From Geobacter sp. UBA5735 (GTDB lineage: Bacteria; Desulfobacterota; Desulfuromonadia; Geobacterales; Geobacteraceae): a DNA stretch of 64,000 nt. Within the stretch, counting starts at the first letter, position 1. Each line of letters starts with the position of its first letter. The DNA lies in NCBI GenBank assembly GCA_002419385.1, contig DIFZ01000056.1, forward strand, positions 52,456 to 116,455, written 5' to 3'. A program made the position numbers and the translations under genes. Shown piece by piece: positions 1 through 9,181 of the stretch. The notes beneath the pieces are model-generated. The model saw nothing but the letters and a program-made list of their open reading frames with translations. It was not told the origin of the DNA and did not search any database.

Positions 1-675
1 GAACCATCCTCGCGAATCATGGCGCTTGCAACGGCGACACAGAGTCCGGTAGTGTTCGGCAGCCCGGCTTACGAAGATGCCAACGGCGTGAGGAAGCTTT
101 ACAACAGTGCGTTTCTCCTGTCGGCGGATGGAAAGCTTCTGGGACGCAGCGACAAGGTGCACCTGGTTCCGTTCGGAGAATATGTTCCCCTGGCGCAAGC
201 GCTTCCCTTTGTCCAGAAACTGGTTGAAGGTGTGGGAGACTTCTCTCCCGGCGAACGCCTGGAGGCTCTTGATACGGGCCGGGCAAAAATCGGTGTCCTG
301 GTATGTTTCGAGGGGATATTTCCCGAACTGTCCCGCAGATATGCCAGGGCCGGTGCTCAGGTGCTCGTCAATATCACCAACGATGCATGGTATGGGAGGT
401 CTTCTGCGCCGTACCAGCACCTTTCGATGGCATCGTTCAGAGCAGTGGAAAACCGTATGCCGTTGATAAGGGCTGCCAATACCGGCATTACTGCGATCAT
501 CGATTGCAATGGGCATATTACCGGAGAAACTCCACTGTTCAAGGAAGCATTTGTCGTCGACAGGGTCAGGCTGGGGACTTCGGAAACCTTCTATACACGG
601 TTCGGCGATGTTTTTGCCGTGTTCTGCGTTCTGGTTTCGATTGCCATGGCAGGTTTCGCATTGAGAAAGCACTGA
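1..675 (+). CDS. lnt: Apolipoprotein N-acyltransferase, C-terminal part (5' end outside window)
   Basis: The reading frame is open from base 1, so the gene starts upstream and only about 224 C-terminal residues are present. Lnt is the inner-membrane enzyme that adds the third acyl chain to the N-terminal cysteine of lipoproteins. The fragment shows the nitrilase-like domain: the KVHLVPFGEYVP segment carrying the conserved Lys and Glu region, and VLVCFEGIFPEL with the catalytic Cys codon at 304-306. It ends with the usual C-terminal hydrophobic helix (VFAVFCVLVSIAMAGFAL). The N-terminal membrane helices and the first catalytic Glu lie outside the window. The Met at base 19 is internal to the domain and is not a start. 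Confident family call; partial gene. Confidence 0.93.
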   Translation, partial: EPSSRIMALATATQSPVVFGSPAYEDANGVRKLYNSAFLLSADGKLLGRSDKVHLVPFGEYVPLAQALPFVQKLVEGVGDFSPGERLEALDTGRAKIGVLVCFEGIFPELSRRYARAGAQVLVNITNDAWYGRSSAPYQHLSMASFRAVENRMPLIRAANTGITAIIDCNGHITGETPLFKEAFVVDRVRLGTSETFYTRFGDVFAVFCVLVSIAMAGFALRKH

Positions 676-812
676 CCCGGCCAGTCGTTCAGCACATCTC
701 ATGTGCGATTGTGCTCTAACCGACCCGGGCATGACAAACGGGCTGTCAAGAAACGGCATGCAGGGGGTAACCCGTCCTTGCCATTCACCAAAGACTGAAA
801 AAGGGGTAGGAA

Positions 813-1932
813 ATGTTTCGAGAAGAAGTGGCTCGTGCCGAAAACCTGGAAGTTCGAATCAACGCTCTTCGGGGGTCTCTTTGACATAGATCGCAAAAGG
901 GAGGATATCCGGGAACTTGAGGCGAAAATTGCCGAACCAGGCTTCTGGGACGACGGTGACGGCGCCCAGAAGATCCTGCGTGAGCGCACTGTCATGGAGA
1001 AGGCCGTAGATTGCTGGGACCGGCTCGTGCGCCTCCTGGAGGATGTGAAGGTCCTGATTGAACTCGGCAGCGAAGTTGGGGATGAAGATACCCTCACCGA
1101 AGTGAGACACCTGAATGACGAACTGGAGGCCGGTGTTGCGCAAGCCGAGTTCCAGCGGATGCTTTCCGGCCCCCATGACAGGAATTCCTGTTTCGTGTCC
1201 ATAACATCGGGCGCAGGAGGTACCGAGTCGCAGGACTGGGTCGAAATGCTGCTGAGGATGTACCTCAGGTATTGTGAAAAACGGGGCTGGCGGACCGACA
1301 TTACCGAATGCCAGGCTGGGGACGAGGCGGGAATCAAGGGCGTTACCTTTACCGTTGCGGGAGAATACAGCTACGGGTACCTGAAAGCCGAGGCAGGGAT
1401 TCACCGGCTGGTCAGGATATCGCCGTTTGACGGCAATGCCAGGCGGCACACCTCCTTTGCATCGGTCTTCGTCTTCCCGGAAATAGATGACGACATTGAG
1501 GTGAAAATTTCGGAGTCTGACCTGCGCATCGACACCTATCGGTCAGGCGGTGCCGGTGGGCAGCATGTGAACGTGACCGATTCGGCCGTAAGGATTACCC
1601 ATATCCCGACCGGCATTGTGGCAGCCTGCCAGAACGAGCGTAGCCAGCACATGAACAAGGCCACCGCCATGAGAATGCTCCGGGCGAAGCTCTATGAAAG
1701 GGAACTGGAAGAGAGGGCAGCCAAAACCGCCGAAATCGGTGGTGAGAAGAAGGAGATCGGCTGGGGCAGCCAGATACGCTCCTATGTGCTCCACCCGTAC
1801 CGGATGGTGAAAGACCTCCGTACCGGCGTAGAAACCGGTAATACGGATGCAGTCCTTGACGGCGACCTGGAAGAGTTTATCGTGGCTTTTCTCATGGGCG
1901 TGCGGCGGTATGAACAGGAGACTGCCCAATGA
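813..1932 (+). CDS. prfB: Peptide chain release factor 2, expressed by programmed +1 frameshift
   Basis: RF2 terminates translation at UGA and UAA. The gene starts at ATG 813 behind an AGGGGTAGG ribosome-binding site. Codons 1-23 are read in one frame to a TGA at 882-884; reading then slips +1 and continues from GAC 883 to the stop at 1930-1932, giving about 372 residues. The downstream part contains the SPF stop-codon recognition tripeptide (in RLVRISPFDG), the GGQ motif for peptidyl-tRNA hydrolysis (SGGAGGQHVN) and the conserved ending RTGVETGNTDAVLDG. The stop overlaps the next start as ATGA at 1929-1932, so the following gene is probably translationally coupled. A call starting at 835 misses the N-terminus and the regulation. 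Confidence 0.96.
870..885 (+). promoter_or_regulatory. RF2 programmed +1 frameshift site
   Basis: The bases read CGG GGG TCT CTT TGA C. This is the canonical prfB recoding element: a purine-rich internal Shine-Dalgarno-like stretch (CGGGGG) a few bases before a slippery CTT, then an in-frame TGA followed by C. When RF2 is scarce, the ribosome slips from CTT to TTT and continues at GAC, so RF2 controls its own synthesis. Confidence 0.95.
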
Positions 1933-2693
1933 TGGCCCTGCGAACCGCATTTTTCACCATGCTCTGGTTGACCGTTTTCGTTTGCAGCGGCTGCGCCGCG
2001 CCCGACAAGGGCATTTCCAGGCTGGGTTACTCGGTCCAGGTAGGCGCGTTCTCGGAAGTGAAAAACGCCGAGCGACTCGCCGGGAAACTTCAGGACCAAG
2101 GTATCGAAGCCTTCTATTTCAAACGCGACAACGGCTTGTTTGCCGTCCGCTTCGGTGATTTCCCCTCACGCAGGGAAGCCGAGCGGCATGCGCGGAAAGT
2201 GGTTGCGGAACAGGGCATCGGCTCCTATTTTATCGCTCCTCCGCTGCGCACTTCCCTTGCGGTGCGGCGTGACAGGCCCCAAGCTCCGGGTGATGGAGAG
2301 CCGGCCCCGAAACCCGCCCGGGGCGACATGGGTTTCATCGCGGCCAGGACTGCGGAACGTTTTGTCGGGATACCCTACCAGTGGGGGGGCTCGAACGTGG
2401 TGGACGGCATGGATTGCAGCGGTTTCGTGCGGGCAGTCTACAATCTGTGCGGGGTCAATATCCCCCGCACTTCCGGGGAACAGTTCCGTGTCGGCAAAAG
2501 CGTGGACCGTGCTGAACTGGTGGACGGAGACCTTGTTTTTTTCGGCAGTTCTGGGGAGAGTATTTCCCACGTCGGCATTTATGTGGGAAAGAACCAGTTC
2601 GTGCACGCTCCCCGGCGCGGTCAGGACATAAAGATTTCGTCAATGGACAGCGGCTATTCGAAGAAGTACATCGGCGCCCGCAGATATTTTTGA
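1929..2693 (+). CDS. SPOR and NlpC/P60 domain envelope protein (probable lipoprotein)
   Basis: This 254-residue protein has an N-terminal hydrophobic signal ending in a lipobox-like VCSGC (Cys22), so it is probably a lipoprotein. A SPOR domain (about residues 33-102), which binds denuded septal peptidoglycan, is followed by a Pro-rich linker. An NlpC/P60 cysteine peptidase domain covers about 134-254, with catalytic Cys163 (GMDCSGF), His214 (SHVGIY) and His226. The family cleaves D-Glu-diaminopimelate bonds in peptide stems. The combination suggests a cell-wall hydrolase acting at the division site. It overlaps prfB by 4 bases (ATGA). The lipobox is slightly unusual because Cys sits at -3, so lipidation is less certain than export. 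Confidence 0.88.
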   Translation: MMALRTAFFTMLWLTVFVCSGCAAPDKGISRLGYSVQVGAFSEVKNAERLAGKLQDQGIEAFYFKRDNGLFAVRFGDFPSRREAERHARKVVAEQGIGSYFIAPPLRTSLAVRRDRPQAPGDGEPAPKPARGDMGFIAARTAERFVGIPYQWGGSNVVDGMDCSGFVRAVYNLCGVNIPRTSGEQFRVGKSVDRAELVDGDLVFFGSSGESISHVGIYVGKNQFVHAPRRGQDIKISSMDSGYSKKYIGARRYF

Positions 2694-2710
2694 GCAGTGG
2701 AAAGGTAAGT

Positions 2711-3952
2711 ATGGCATTTATTAAACCGTTCAGGGCATTGCGCCCTCAAGGCGAATTGGTCAGCAAGGTGGCAGCGCCGCCCTATGACGTGATGAATGTG
2801 GCTGAAGCCAGGGCAATGGCCGAGGGCAACCCCTTCAGCTTTCTCCATGTTTCACGGCCGGAAATCGACCTGGCGCCAGATCTTGACCCGCATGACGAGT
2901 CGGTTTATCGGGCAGGTCGCGAGAACCTGGAGCGTTTCAGAAATGATGAAATCCTGGTCGCGGACAGCGAGGAACGCTATTACCTTTATCGACAGAGGAT
3001 GGCTTCCATTGTGCAGACCGGGCTTGTGGCTTGCGCCAGCGTTGACGACTACCAGTCCGGCGTTATCAAGAAACACGAACTGACAAGGGCTGACAAGGAA
3101 GAAGACCGGGTAAGGCATATCGACTGCCTGGATGCAAATGACGAACCGGTCTTCTACCTCTACCGGAACCGTTCCGCCATCAATGATCTGGTTGAGGAAC
3201 TGACTCGTCAAACCCCACTTTACGATTTTACCGCTGACGATTCCATAACCCATACGGTATGGGCCGTTACTGACCCTGCAGTAATCAAAAGACTCAGTAA
3301 AGAGTTTTCCTCAATTGACACGCTCTATGTTGCTGATGGCCACCATCGCAGCGCAGCAGCAAGCAGGGTTCGTGAACTGCGGAAAGCCGCACGGGTGGAT
3401 CACACCGGGGACGAGGAATACAATTTTTTCCTGACCGTTATCTTTCCTGATCACGAGATGAATGTGATGGCATACAACCGGGCGGTCATGGACCTGAATG
3501 GACTTGCTCCTGAAGCATTTATCGCCCGGATTTCCGAGCGCTTCGATGTGACGCCGGCAGACGGCCCGATCGTTCCTCAGGAGCGGCATGTATTCGGCAT
3601 GTACCTGCTGGGCAAATGGTATCGCCTTGTCGCGAAAGAAGCGCTTGTCGACGAAAGCGACGCCGTGGAGCGGCTGGATGTTTCCATACTGCAGGATAAT
3701 CTCCTGGATCCGATTCTCGGCATAGATGACCCCAGAACGAATCAGAGGATCCATTTCGTCGGCGGCAGCAGGGGGAACGAGGAACTGGTGCGCCTGGTGG
3801 ACAGCGGCGCCTGCAAAGTCGCTTTTTCACTGCACCCCACGTCGCTGGATGAGCTCATGACCCTTGCGGATCAGGACAGGATAATGCCGCCCAAGTCAAC
3901 CTGGTTCGAACCGAAACTGCGCAGCGGGCTCTTCGTTCACTTGTTGTCCTGA
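2711..3952 (+). CDS. DUF1015 family protein
   Basis: This is a 413-residue cytoplasmic protein of the widespread DUF1015 family; its biochemical function is not established as far as I know. Recognisable features are the N-terminal PFRALRP and VAAPPYDVMN segments and the central VADGHHRSAAASR motif, whose two His residues suggest a metal or active site. ATG 2711 was preferred to the upstream TTG 2690 because GGAAAGG lies just before it and family members begin with an AFIKPFRALRP-like sequence. It follows the NlpC/P60 gene by 17 bases and is probably in the same transcript. Confidence 0.85.
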   Translation: MAFIKPFRALRPQGELVSKVAAPPYDVMNVAEARAMAEGNPFSFLHVSRPEIDLAPDLDPHDESVYRAGRENLERFRNDEILVADSEERYYLYRQRMASIVQTGLVACASVDDYQSGVIKKHELTRADKEEDRVRHIDCLDANDEPVFYLYRNRSAINDLVEELTRQTPLYDFTADDSITHTVWAVTDPAVIKRLSKEFSSIDTLYVADGHHRSAAASRVRELRKAARVDHTGDEEYNFFLTVIFPDHEMNVMAYNRAVMDLNGLAPEAFIARISERFDVTPADGPIVPQERHVFGMYLLGKWYRLVAKEALVDESDAVERLDVSILQDNLLDPILGIDDPRTNQRIHFVGGSRGNEELVRLVDSGACKVAFSLHPTSLDELMTLADQDRIMPPKSTWFEPKLRSGLFVHLLS

Positions 3953-3996
3953 CAGGCAATGCTGCCCATTCTGCGATAAAACAACCGGATAGCGAG

Positions 3997-4506
3997 ATGG
4001 ATGAGACGAGAAAATTCTGGCTGTTCAAGTCCGAGCCATCCTGTTTTTCCTTCGACGACCTGAAAAACCGGCCCGGGAAAACGGAACCATGGGATGGGGT
4101 GAGAAATTACCAGGCGAGAAATTTCCTGCGCGACCAGGTGCGCGAAGGGGATGGCGTGCTTTTTTACCACAACGCGATTTCCAGCCCCGCGATAGTCGGG
4201 ATTGCAGAAGTAGTGAGAAAGGGCTATCCAGACCTTACGGCGCTTGATCCTGACGCCGAACATTTCGATCCCCGCAGCACACCGGCCGACCCTGTCTGGT
4301 ACCGGGTCGACATCAGATATGTCAGAACATTCCGGCGAGAAGTGACCCTTGCGCTGGTAAAAAAGCATCCGGCCCTGTCCGGCATGATACTGCTGCAGCG
4401 AAGCAGGCTGTCCATACAGCCGGTTTCGCGGGAGGAATGGGATACGATTGTCGCCTTCGGCGATGGTGCCGATCAGGCGAAACATGTGCTGGGGGAGGGG
4501 AGATAA
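3997..4506 (+). CDS. EVE domain-containing protein
   Basis: This 169-residue protein begins WLFKSEPSCFSFDDL and has WDGVRNYQARNFLRD followed by GDGVLFYHN. These are hallmarks of the EVE domain, a PUA-like fold that binds modified bases in DNA or RNA. It is the single-domain type resembling human THYN1. The target here is unknown. It sits 44 bases after the DUF1015 gene on the same strand. Confidence 0.9.
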   Translation: MDETRKFWLFKSEPSCFSFDDLKNRPGKTEPWDGVRNYQARNFLRDQVREGDGVLFYHNAISSPAIVGIAEVVRKGYPDLTALDPDAEHFDPRSTPADPVWYRVDIRYVRTFRREVTLALVKKHPALSGMILLQRSRLSIQPVSREEWDTIVAFGDGADQAKHVLGEGR

Positions 4507-4553
4507 ACGGTCATTTGACGGCTGCGATGTACCTTTCAAAGGAGGTTTGTCTG

Positions 4554-5537
4554 ATGAAGAGGATCACGGTCTGTCTGCTGTTTGTCGTCCTGAATGTGCC
4601 TTGTGGGGCACGTGGAGAAAATGTAGCGCTCTATCTTGATGGCGCCAAGATTGAGCGCGAAGTCATGGCTTCCAGATCGTACCTGGAAGTGCCGTTGCCT
4701 GCTGACATGATTCCCCGGACTCTGCGGGTCAAGCCGCTTGGCGAGGAGACGGTGACTCGTTTCGAGATTGGCCAGGCGAGACCGCAGAAGGAAAAGTTGC
4801 GTGAGATAGCGGTTCTGGAGGAACGGAAGAAATCTCTTGCGGACCGTCTCGAAGTGCTGCAGGAACGGGAACGGATATTTGCCGCTGCTGCCAAATCCCA
4901 TAGCAGCAGGGCATTGCGCACAACAAAAAACAATCCTGACCCGGTTGCGACGGCGCGAAAGGGAACTGATCTCGCCCTGGCACAGCTTTCTGCTGTTCAT
5001 GCAGCCAAAAACAAGGTCGAGAAAGAAATCGCCGCCACAGACTCCAAGATTTCCTCACTCCGGAAGGAAGCTGAATCCAGGGGTGGCACGGGCAAAATAT
5101 GGCTTTCCAAGCCGGGTTGCAGGATTCGAATCGTCTATCTCGTTTCAGGGCTGAAATGGACGCCGGATTATGATTTCCGCCTGGTGGAAGAGGGGTATGC
5201 AGACGTCATGCTCCGCGCCAGGATTCCGTCTAACCTTGCCAATGCGTCTGTGTCAGTGGTTTCCCTGCCGCTTTCGGAGGCATTTGGTTCCGACAGTCTT
5301 CTTTGCCCGGTTTCCAGAGACGGAGCCGTGATCGAAACACTCCGGCTCGCAGTGTCCAAAGGAGAACTTACCAAAGGACCGGTACCCTTTTTGTCCCTCA
5401 CGTTTCTGAATACTTCGGGGAAGAGCCTGCCTGCAGGCGAAGCATGCGGTTACTGGCAGAGCGAGTATATGGGGAAAGCGCCGTTCGGAGGTTGCCGGGC
5501 CAACGAGTCGGTTTCTCTTGTTTTCGGCAAGCCGTGA
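4554..5537 (+). CDS. Exported DUF4139-domain protein
   Basis: This is a 327-residue protein with a cleavable signal peptide (MKRITVCLLFVVLNVPCGARG). Next come an N-terminal beta-rich part with a DGAKIERE motif, a charged coiled-coil stretch (about residues 80-180) and a C-terminal domain containing YLVSGLKWTPDYDFRL, typical of DUF4139. MuiA-type proteins share this layout but are usually longer, so this looks like a short relative. Start ATG 4554 was chosen because it follows a strong AAAGGAGG site and directly begins the signal peptide; a longer frame open from 4437 overlaps the EVE gene. Function unknown; probably periplasmic. Confidence 0.75.
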   Translation: MKRITVCLLFVVLNVPCGARGENVALYLDGAKIEREVMASRSYLEVPLPADMIPRTLRVKPLGEETVTRFEIGQARPQKEKLREIAVLEERKKSLADRLEVLQERERIFAAAAKSHSSRALRTTKNNPDPVATARKGTDLALAQLSAVHAAKNKVEKEIAATDSKISSLRKEAESRGGTGKIWLSKPGCRIRIVYLVSGLKWTPDYDFRLVEEGYADVMLRARIPSNLANASVSVVSLPLSEAFGSDSLLCPVSRDGAVIETLRLAVSKGELTKGPVPFLSLTFLNTSGKSLPAGEACGYWQSEYMGKAPFGGCRANESVSLVFGKP

Positions 5538-5758
5538 ACCCCACCCTTTCCGCATGGTTGAAAACCCATTTTTGCCGCCCCTTTTCCCCGGCCACCGGAT
5601 CTGCGCCGTCCGGGCCAACCTCAGCTGTCTTGCCCGGGCGGGCAGTTTCGCCAGCAATCCTTTTTGCTTGATTAACGACATGAAATGGGTTAATTTGCGA
5701 GTTTATTAAGCGTTGCTGTCAGTCTGCAGAACTTGCGGATAAGAGAGGTTACTTACTA

Positions 5759-7240
5759 TTGGAAGAGCTCAGCGAACTTTTATTGCAGAGAAGAAGGAAA
5801 GTGAACGCGTTGTGGGAGTCCGGCATAAATCCCTATCCCAATGACTTCAAACCCCACCATACCTCGGAAGATCTGGTAAGCGCCTGCGGAAACAAGGAAA
5901 CGATCACTGAGAACCCTGAGGATGTCTATACGGTCGCCGGACGTATCATGGCCCGCAGGTCTTTCGGCAAGGCAGCCTTCATACAGGTGCAGGACCGGAA
6001 AGGACGTGTCCAGGTTTATGTCAGAAAGGACACGCTCGGCGAGGACAATTTCGGATATTTCGAAACGTTCGATATCGGGGATATCGTCGGCGTAACGGGG
6101 CACCCTTTCCGTACCAAGACCGGCGAATTGTCGCTACATGCCCATGAAGTCAGGCTTCTCACCAAATCACTGCTGCCGCTTCCGGAGAAATTCCATGGGC
6201 TGACCGATGTTGAAACCCGTTACCGGCAGAGATATGTCGATCTCATAGTCAATCCTGAAGTCAAGGATGTCTTCGTAAAACGTGCCCGCATTATCCAGTT
6301 GATCAGGGAGTTCATGCTCGGGCATGATTTTCTCGAAGTCGAAACGCCGATGATGCAGCCGATACCGGGCGGGGCCACGGCACGGCCTTTCGAAACCTAT
6401 CACAACGCTCTCGAACGGAAGCTGTATCTGCGTATCGCTCCCGAACTCTATCTGAAGAGGCTGCTGGTCGGAGGATTCGACAAGGTTTTCGAAATCAACC
6501 GGAATTTCCGCAACGAGGGGATATCCGTCCGCCACAACCCCGAGTTCACCATGATGGAGTTCTACCAGGCCTATGCAACCTTCGACGATCTGATGGATTA
6601 CACCGAGGAGCTTTTCTGCCATGTGGTAGAAAACCTCCTGGGATCACAGGAGGTCACCTACCAGGGACAGGCGATCAGTTTCCGTCGTCCCTGGAAGCGT
6701 CTTACCGTCAGGGAAGCCATTCTCGAGTACGGCGATATCGATGCACGATCGCTTGACGACCGGGATCTCGCCTACAGTTATGCCAAATCAATCGGGCTGG
6801 ACCTGCCGGAAGATGTGGGCTACGGCAAGCTGATTACCGAGATTTTCGAAGAAGTGGCCGAGGCAAAGCTCATTCAACCGACCTATATAACGTCTTATCC
6901 GACCGAGGTTTCGCCGCTCTCAAGAAAGAGCGATATCGATCCTGACGTCGTGGACCGCTTTGAACTGTTCTGCGCCGGCAGGGAAATCGCCAACGCATTC
7001 TCCGAGCTGAACGATCCCGTTGACCAGAAAGAGCGTTTTCTGGCCCAGGTCGAGGCAAAAGCCAAGGGTGACGAGGAAGCCCACTTCATGGATGAAGATT
7101 ACATCCGGGCACTGGAGCACGGCATGCCGCCCGCGGCAGGAGAGGGCATCGGTATTGACCGTCTGGTGATGCTCTTGACTGACTCAGCCTCCATCCGGGA
7201 CGTCATACTTTTCCCGCAATTAAGGAAAGAAGCAAAATAA
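5759..7240 (+). CDS. lysS: Lysyl-tRNA synthetase (class II)
   Basis: This 493-residue enzyme charges tRNA-Lys. An N-terminal OB-fold anticodon-binding domain (about residues 55-150) precedes the class II catalytic core. Motif 2 is FRNEGISVRHNPEFTMMEFY and motif 3 is GIGIDRLVMLLTDS near the C-terminus. The start is TTG 5759, ten bases after AGAGAGG; no ATG or GTG start fits the conserved N-terminus EELSELLLQRR. Its TAA stop overlaps the lolC ATG (TAATG at 7238-7242), so lysS leads the envelope-biogenesis operon. Confidence 0.97.
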   Translation: MEELSELLLQRRRKVNALWESGINPYPNDFKPHHTSEDLVSACGNKETITENPEDVYTVAGRIMARRSFGKAAFIQVQDRKGRVQVYVRKDTLGEDNFGYFETFDIGDIVGVTGHPFRTKTGELSLHAHEVRLLTKSLLPLPEKFHGLTDVETRYRQRYVDLIVNPEVKDVFVKRARIIQLIREFMLGHDFLEVETPMMQPIPGGATARPFETYHNALERKLYLRIAPELYLKRLLVGGFDKVFEINRNFRNEGISVRHNPEFTMMEFYQAYATFDDLMDYTEELFCHVVENLLGSQEVTYQGQAISFRRPWKRLTVREAILEYGDIDARSLDDRDLAYSYAKSIGLDLPEDVGYGKLITEIFEEVAEAKLIQPTYITSYPTEVSPLSRKSDIDPDVVDRFELFCAGREIANAFSELNDPVDQKERFLAQVEAKAKGDEEAHFMDEDYIRALEHGMPPAAGEGIGIDRLVMLLTDSASIRDVILFPQLRKEAK

Positions 7241-8499
7241 TGCCCTATGAATTGCTGATAGGTTTGCGCTACCTGAGGGCAAAGCGGAAATCAACCTTCA
7301 TATCCATAATTACGTTCATATCTACGGCTGGTGTTGCACTCGGTGTTATGGCTCTCATCGTTGTGCTGGCTGTCATGACCGGTTTCGAGGAGGACCTGAA
7401 GGACAAGATACTCGGCACTAACGCTGATGTCGTGGTCTTGAAGAGTGGCGGGGAGATTGAAGGTTACGGGGCGCTCATGGAACGCCTGAAGAAAGTTCCC
7501 GGAGTAACTGCGGCAACCCCGTTCATTTACAGCCAGGTAATGCTGTCTACGGGGAATAATGTGTCGGGTGTTGTGCTCAGGGGCATAGATCCCGGAACAG
7601 ATGCCACGGTCACGAATCTCAAGAAATCAATGGTTGAAGGAAATCTTGCGGACCTGGAGGCCGATGCCGGATCCCCCCCGGGAAAACCGGGGATCATTCT
7701 TGGCAAGGAGCTGGCGAAAAACCTCCACCTGTTTCAGGGAGACATGGTTAATGTCGTTTCTCCACTGGGCAATATCACTCCTTTCGGCATGATTCCAAAA
7801 ATGAAGCAGTTCCGTGTCGCGGGACTTTTCAATACCGGCATGTTCGAATATGACACCACCCTTGCCTATGTGGGGCTGAAAGAGGCCCAAAACTTCCTCT
7901 CCATGGGCGATGCGATAACCGGTATCCAGTTGAAGGTTGAAGACGTCTATAAATCAGATGAGATAGCCCAGGAAATCAATCGCAGCTTGGGCTACGATTA
8001 TTTTGCCCGTGACTGGATGAGGATGAACAAGAACATCCTGTTCGCACTGAAGACCGAGAAGTTGGTCATGTTCATCATCCTGACCCTCATTGTGCTCGTG
8101 GCTGCGTTCGGCATCGCTTCGACCCTGTTCATGGTGGTAATGGAAAAGACGAAAGATATCGCCATTCTGAAATCGATGGGTGCTACCGGCAGGAGCATCA
8201 TGAAAATCTTTGTCCTGGAAGGGCTCATAATCGGTGTTGCTGGAACGGCAATCGGTGTTCTCGGCGGTCTCCTCGTTGCACTGAATCTTGAAACTATCGT
8301 CGCTGTTGTTCAGCAGGTAACGGGTTTCGAACTTTTCAGCCGGGATGTTTACTACCTGGATCATTTTCCGTCACGGGTCGTGCCGGGAGACGTGGCACTG
8401 ATTTCTATCACAGCCGTTTTCATTTCTTTCGTTGCAACCCTTTACCCTTCCTGGCAGGGGTCGCGACTGCCACCGGCGGAGGCATTGCGGTATGAGTGA
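7240..8499 (+). CDS. lolC: Lipoprotein-releasing ABC transporter permease LolC/LolE
   Basis: This is the inner-membrane permease of the Lol system, which extracts outer-membrane lipoproteins and hands them to LolA. The 419 residues show the MacB/FtsX-like layout: one N-terminal transmembrane helix (about 25-50), a large periplasmic domain and three C-terminal helices (about 270-300, 320-345, 380-405). N-terminal YELLIGLRYLRAKRKSTFISIIT is typical of LolC/E. Only one permease gene is present next to lolD, suggesting a homodimeric transporter as in other bacteria with a single LolC/E-type subunit. It overlaps lysS by 1 base and lolD by 8. Confidence 0.93.
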   Translation: MPYELLIGLRYLRAKRKSTFISIITFISTAGVALGVMALIVVLAVMTGFEEDLKDKILGTNADVVVLKSGGEIEGYGALMERLKKVPGVTAATPFIYSQVMLSTGNNVSGVVLRGIDPGTDATVTNLKKSMVEGNLADLEADAGSPPGKPGIILGKELAKNLHLFQGDMVNVVSPLGNITPFGMIPKMKQFRVAGLFNTGMFEYDTTLAYVGLKEAQNFLSMGDAITGIQLKVEDVYKSDEIAQEINRSLGYDYFARDWMRMNKNILFALKTEKLVMFIILTLIVLVAAFGIASTLFMVVMEKTKDIAILKSMGATGRSIMKIFVLEGLIIGVAGTAIGVLGGLLVALNLETIVAVVQQVTGFELFSRDVYYLDHFPSRVVPGDVALISITAVFISFVATLYPSWQGSRLPPAEALRYE

Positions 8500-9181
8500 C
8501 CGGTTGCTGGAGGTCAATAACCTCAGGAAGTCTTTTCGCAGAGGGACAGCCAGCATTGAGGTCCTGAACGGCATCGATATGTCGGTCTCTGAGGGTGATA
8601 CGATAGCCCTTGTCGGGGCATCCGGAGCCGGCAAGAGCACGCTCCTGCATATCCTCGGGACTCTGGACCGGCCCTCTTCCGGTTCTGTCCTGTTTCGTGG
8701 AAATGACGTATTCCGCTTCAGCGAGGGTGAACTTGCTGCATTCAGAAACCGCTCCATAGGTTTCGTTTTTCAGTTCCATCATCTCCTGCCGGAATTCTCG
8801 GCGCTGGAGAACATCATGATGCCTGCTCTCATCAGCGGGATGAACAGAGGCGAGGCCGAAGACAGGGCAGCGGGACTTCTGCGTGACGTGGGACTTGCCG
8901 AGAGGTCGGCGCACAAGCCGGGCGAACTGTCAGGGGGGGAGCAGCAGCGGGTCGCCATTGCACGGGCATTGGTCCTTTCCCCCCTCGTGCTGCTCGCCGA
9001 CGAGCCGACGGGCAACCTGGACAGGAAGACAAGCGAGGAAGTTCATGAACTCCTGGCGCGATTTCAGGAAAGCATCGGATTGACCCTCATAATTGTGACT
9101 CACAACGAGCGCCTGGCCGCCAGGATGGGTAAAACCGTCAGGCTGGTGGACGGCCGCATTCAGGAGAATGGCAACCTGTGA
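8492..9181 (+). CDS. lolD: Lipoprotein-releasing ABC transporter ATP-binding protein LolD
   Basis: This 229-residue ATPase powers LolC/E. Visible motifs are Walker A GASGAGKST (residues 42-50), a Q-loop in FVFQFHHLLPEFSALEN, signature LSGGEQQRVAIARAL, Walker B LVLLADEPTGNLD and the switch His in VTHNE. The start is ATG 8492, inside the last codons of lolC; a longer frame back to 8432 reads into lolC. The stop overlaps the GTG start of bamA as GTGA, indicating translational coupling. Confidence 0.96.
   Translation: MSDRLLEVNNLRKSFRRGTASIEVLNGIDMSVSEGDTIALVGASGAGKSTLLHILGTLDRPSSGSVLFRGNDVFRFSEGELAAFRNRSIGFVFQFHHLLPEFSALENIMMPALISGMNRGEAEDRAAGLLRDVGLAERSAHKPGELSGGEQQRVAIARALVLSPLVLLADEPTGNLDRKTSEEVHELLARFQESIGLTLIIVTHNERLAARMGKTVRLVDGRIQENGNL

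Noticed and set aside
835..1932. prfB as an ordinary ORF starting at 835
   Set aside because: The frame lacks a proper start and ribosome-binding site; the real start at 813 with +1 frameshift explains everything.
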